A stretch of DNA of 64,000 nt from Metopolophium dirhodum. Lineage: Eukaryota; Arthropoda; Insecta; Hemiptera; Aphididae. The translations under genes were made by a program, and so were the position numbers. Location of the stretch: positions 123,167,062 to 123,231,061 of the forward strand of contig NC_083560.1 of NCBI RefSeq assembly GCF_019925205.1, in the 5' to 3' direction. This document shows, piece by piece, positions 60,155 to 64,000 of the stretch. The notes under the pieces were generated by a model. The model was given only the letters and a program-made list of their open reading frames with translations. It ran no database searches and was not told where the DNA came from. Each line of letters begins with the position of its first letter. Position 1 is the first letter of the stretch.

Positions 60155-60820
60155 TGAATAGAGCGCAGATTTGATTGAATTACAAAACCAACCAATTATG
60201 CACTAAACATCTGAAATATGCATAAATATATGCACTAAAATGTTCAAATATGCATGAAAATAATAAATTTGAAATTATGAAACTTCTATAGGTACCTAAG
60301 TACTTTTTTTTTAAAATATCAATGTTTTGTTACTAGTTTTAATCTATAAGAAAAAAAGAGGAATCAATTAATATCAAAAATGTATACTAAAATTAATTTA
60401 TTTAGGTACCTTAATCATTTGTGCTTTTTTTGTAGTTTTAATCTATAAGAAAAAAATTACTTTCAAAATATATTTGGGGAAAACCGTTTATATCTATACC
60501 TTTTACTTTATTTCAATATTAATTGAAACTATAAAAATCTAATATTTTTTTATTATATTAGGGGTATAATAGTAATTATTTCAAAAATTTCTAAGAAAAC
60601 ACCAAAATATGCACTAAAAGATGAAATATTATACAATTAAAATTGTAAAATAAGCCTTAAAAATAAAAAAATGGGTATATTTCAATTAATGATATGCACC
60701 ATAAAGTTTCATAGTTTAAATTGTTGTGTTATGAAACAAGTTCTGTGTTCAGTTGGCATATCATACGATCAATAAGAATAAATATATGAATGCATATAAG
60801 TCCACGCTCTATTGTTGAAT
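60155..60820. mobile_element. Possible MITE with AATAGAGCG ends
   Basis: GATGAATAGAGCGCAGATTT on the left roughly mirrors AAGTCCACGCTCTATTGTTG on the right. The interior has repeated ATATGCA and TGCACTAAA words. Terminal match is short and the target duplication unclear. Confidence 0.4.
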
Positions 60821-61825
60821 AATTATCAATAGTGATTGCATTTGGGGATAATTTATTTTATTTTCTATAGTCTAAAATGATATAATTTTGTTATGTTATT
60901 TGACCATTTATTAAGCCATATAAGTGATTTTAATTATTTGGTATATCGTAATTTTAATAAAATGTTAATTTAACATTACAATCATATGATTTGGTTGAGG
61001 TTTTATTTTTTGGTTCCAATAAATGGTTGGTTGTATTCATATTAAATTGAACAGTAATAATACAAGAGATATATTATAGATCTTTATATTTACTACTCCA
61101 GTTTTAGTAAAAAAAAAAAAGTATTAGGTAAATCATTTAGGTATTTGTTGACGAAGCATATATATTTTTAGGTAGTAGGTTCTCTTGAATTAATAGATTA
61201 TATATAATGACTTAATATTTTTACGTATAACAACCTCAAAAACCATAATTATAGAATTATTTTCAAAATATGTATTTTTATTGTTTTGTTAACCCTATTC
61301 TACACTGTTTTAATACCTACTTATTTTTTTTATAAATTATTCATTATAATTTATTTCATACTAGAAACTATTAAGTACCTAAGTAATTTTAAAAATATAT
61401 ATTTTAGTAATTATTAATATTTGATTGATAAAATATACTTAAGTACCTATTCTACACGCATTTTTATTTTGTAATACCTATATATGATAATATGTTTGTA
61501 TGAATACTAATTCACAAAAATAGGATTGTGAACATTTTTAACATTAAGCTTAAAATAAACTAGTTCTTCGTAATTTGAGTATGCTGAAAGAGGAAAAGTT
61601 ATAACGGTTATGTTCATAATAACAGTCGTAAGCGTATAGCTTTTCCCCTTTTAGTGTATTCATATCAACAATCAACATTCAACATTTTTTTTTTAATAAG
61701 AAACATGTCATTTTTATGCATCAACTGTATCTTTAGACTATATTTAAATTTGTATTAATAAAATGTTAATTTTTATAATATTCTTTTAGACTGAGCCAAA
61801 TTAATTAAAACTTTATCTGTTCTAG
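60821..61825. other. AT-rich DNA, probable intron of the kismet-like gene
   Basis: It ends in a 3' splice site at 61825. No other feature is visible. Confidence 0.5.
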
Positions 61826-61929
61826 GAAATAAATCCAAAACTGATTAATTACGATTACATCAAACAATGTCAGACGGCGACACCAATGAAGATCTGCTAA
61901 ATAGCAGTATTTAGTTGGTTCAGAAGACT
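61826..61929 (+). other. 5' UTR part of the kismet-like exon, with an in-frame uORF
   Basis: A good acceptor (CTTTATCTGTTCTAG) ends at 61825. Between it and the main ATG is a 15-codon upstream ORF, 61867-61914 (MSDGDTNEDLLNSSI, TAG), whose ATG has A at -3. The uORF is in the same frame as the main coding sequence, and its stop lies 15 nt before the main ATG. Confidence 0.6.
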
Positions 61930-63930
61930 ATGGATTCATATGAGTTGTTTGGAGAGGATGTGGGTGGAAACATGTTGGAAGGTTTATCTGAATTGGGAGG
62001 AGATAATTTCACAGATGTGGCAGGTCGTGGTAGTCAACCCCCTGCAAATACAGGTTATACCCAATCGCAACCATATCAGTTACCTGGAGAAATGCATGGA
62101 CACCAAGGGGAGTCACCACTACAAAAACTTGCATCATTTGGACCCCCAGGTGGTGCAGGGCCAAGTGCACCAGATTATAACCCTGGTAATCACATGGATC
62201 ACTTTCATTCTAATCACTCTGGATCAGCTTATGGATCAAGTAGGGTTTCTTCAGGCCTAAGACCTAATTTAGGACAATCTGGACCGCCACAGTATTCACC
62301 TTATTCAGATGCTGCAGCAGGCATGTATGGTGCCACTGATCAAGCTGCTTTACAAGCTTGGTCTAATTATCCTGCTCCAGGTATTAGTAGGCATTATCCA
62401 CATATAGCTCAACCATCTTACAGACAACACATGAGTTATCAACAACAACCCAGTCAAGAAAATCAACAGAAACCGGGCCAGTATGTATCTATGATGACTT
62501 CACATCAAACTCCATCTAGTGTTTATTCACGAAGTCAACAACAATCAATGGCACCTTATCAAAATATGATGTATTCAAACACTTCACCAGGGTATTCTGC
62601 GTATGGTCATCAACAGAACACTACTACTGTTTCTTCACGAATACCACCACATCACATGCAACAATATCCACAACAACAAATGCAAATGCCTGAAATTCCT
62701 AATCCTCAAGCTCCATCAAACTACAATCATTTACAAACGCAAATGACTTCTCATCCAGCATTTTCGCAGCAACCTCAACCACCTCAACAACAGCAATCTC
62801 AACCACAACAACCACAACAACAAATGCCACAAAGATCATTAGGAATTGATGTACCTAGTAATCCTTCTTACGGTCCACCTAGTGGTGGTAACCAAAGTAA
62901 ACCTCATACTTCTCAAGGAGGAAGCCCTCAACCGCAATACCGTGCACAGTTTCCCCAACTGTCACCACAAATGTCTCCACGACCTCAAATGTCACCTAGG
63001 CCACAAATGTCTCCAAGGCCTGTAATGTCACCAGCAAAACCAACAACACATTCACCACACCCTCATTCCGCTCAATCTAACATGTCTCCAAGGCCTGCTA
63101 CAGCATTAACCCCAAAAGCAGTGGCTACTTCCAGCCCATCTCCTTATGCTCAACAGAGTACTCTTCAACAACTTGAACAAATGGTGATGCCTACAGTAAA
63201 TACTAATACAACCACCGATTATCCAGGATATCGAAGTGGCTTACAAGCTAATACTTCTCCACATTGGCAGTCAGCACCAAGACCGCCTCATAACGGAGGA
63301 ATGGTTTCTCAAAATATTAACGACCAAGGATTACCAGTATATTCAGCCATGCCATCTGAAGACCAAAATCTGGATTCTTCCAAATCCCAATCAAATTCTA
63401 ATTCTAGTGGTAATTTGAATATGAATAATATACCTAATATGGGTGAATCAAATTCTATTCCAAGTCAAAATAATCTCGATTATCCTCCTAACGCACAAAA
63501 TAAATATACCATTTTAGAACCGCAACACATTCCTGTTTCACATTCTGCAGATATGCCTCCAACTCTAGAACCACAAACAAATATACCACCAGCGCAACAG
63601 CAGCAACAGTTACAGCCAACAAGCCAGAACCCAAGTTCTATGGAACACATGGGGTCTAACAGTATGACTTCTACTGGTATTGGGTATAATGACTCAATGT
63701 CACAATATCAAAATGGTAATAAAATGGAAGAAATGATCGGCAATCAACCACCCGATGCACCTCAACAGATGCAGCATTCCCAAACTTCAATGTACGATCC
63801 GAGAGGCCCTCCACCTCCAGGAATGTACCATTCTTCACCAATTAGTCATCAACAAGAAATGGCTGCATTACAACAGCAACTTCAAGAATTATATTGTATG
63901 CCACCTTCTGGGCCTGATCATCAATTAAGG
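61930..63930 (+). CDS. kis: kismet/CHD7-type chromatin remodeller, N-terminal coding exon (partial)
   Basis: Start ATG at 61930 (A at -3, G at +4), 667 codons to a donor AGG|GTACTT at 63930/63931. The frame runs on only to a stop at 63960, which I take as intronic. The opening MDSYELFGEDVGGNMLEGLS carries the LFGED...EGL signature shared with the start of vertebrate CHD7 and insect kismet. The rest of this exon is the long disordered region of the family: rich in Q, P, S, N, Y and M, with QQQ runs and a tandem QMSPRP repeat (residues about 345-367). The exon ends in a short Q-rich helical segment, MAALQQQLQELYCMPPS. Chromodomains, SNF2 helicase and BRK domains must lie beyond the window. Kismet proteins are ATP-dependent nucleosome remodellers in the nucleus that promote transcription elongation and development. 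No lesions seen. A leftward in-frame TTG at 61915 is not a sensible start. Confidence 0.85.
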
Positions 63931-64000
63931 GTACTTATGACTTTTATATTTAATAATTGATTGAATTTAAATGTGAAAAAAGTTAAAAGCCGACTAATAT

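Noticed and set aside
63931..63960. Continuation of the kis frame to a TGA (GTACTTATG...)
   Set aside because: The sequence turns AT-rich exactly at a consensus donor; taken as intron, not as a real C-terminus.

Overview
The window looks like a piece of an aphid (Hemiptera: Aphididae) nuclear genome. It is very AT-rich, peppered with the short GGTACCTA-type words common in aphid DNA, spliced with short GT-AG introns, and carries one strongly recognisable animal chromatin gene. Most of the 64 kb is non-coding and is built from transposable elements in many stages of decay. No bacterial genes, rRNA, tRNA or CRISPR arrays were seen.

Layout. 1-5.5 kb: AT-rich repeat family with a tandem module of about 545 bp, a foldback element with a 10-bp target duplication, and a short reverse copy of the same repeat family. 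5.5-12 kb: unassigned AT-rich DNA. 12-14.1 kb: Tc1/mariner scrap and a broken jockey-like LINE on the minus strand. 16-21 kb: more copies of the 545-bp-module family, a LINE 3' end and a tRNA-like SINE. 21.7-25 kb: nested MITEs and a GC-rich terminal coding exon (minus strand, unknown gene). 25.1-28.9 kb: a four-exon minus-strand gene for an uncharacterised 333-residue protein; its exon phases all fit. Its large third intron holds two MITEs. 30.3-34.5 kb: a Helitron-like element and two more copies of the 545-bp-module family. 36.4-38.3 and 43.3-45.4 kb: two dead pogo/Tigger-type DNA transposons from different lineages. 38.5-41 and 46-46.5 kb: MITEs. 48.2-53 kb: an isolated CpG-rich, microsatellite-rich block that looks like a promoter/first-exon region. 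54.7-58.7 kb: a TTAA MITE, a decayed hAT transposon with perfect ends, and a hAT MITE. 61.8-63.93 kb: first coding exon of a kismet/CHD7-type chromatin remodeller, plus strand, continuing beyond the window.

Functional reading. The host genes supported are the kismet-like gene, the 333-residue protein gene and the terminal exon near 23 kb. The CpG-rich block at 48-53 kb has good splice-donor matches and lies about 9-13 kb upstream of the kismet exon on the same strand, so it is a reasonable (unproven) candidate for the kismet promoter and 5' UTR exon. Six elements with hAT-like ends and perfect 8-bp target duplications show recent or well-preserved hAT activity. Several of them carry long G or C runs just inside the ends.
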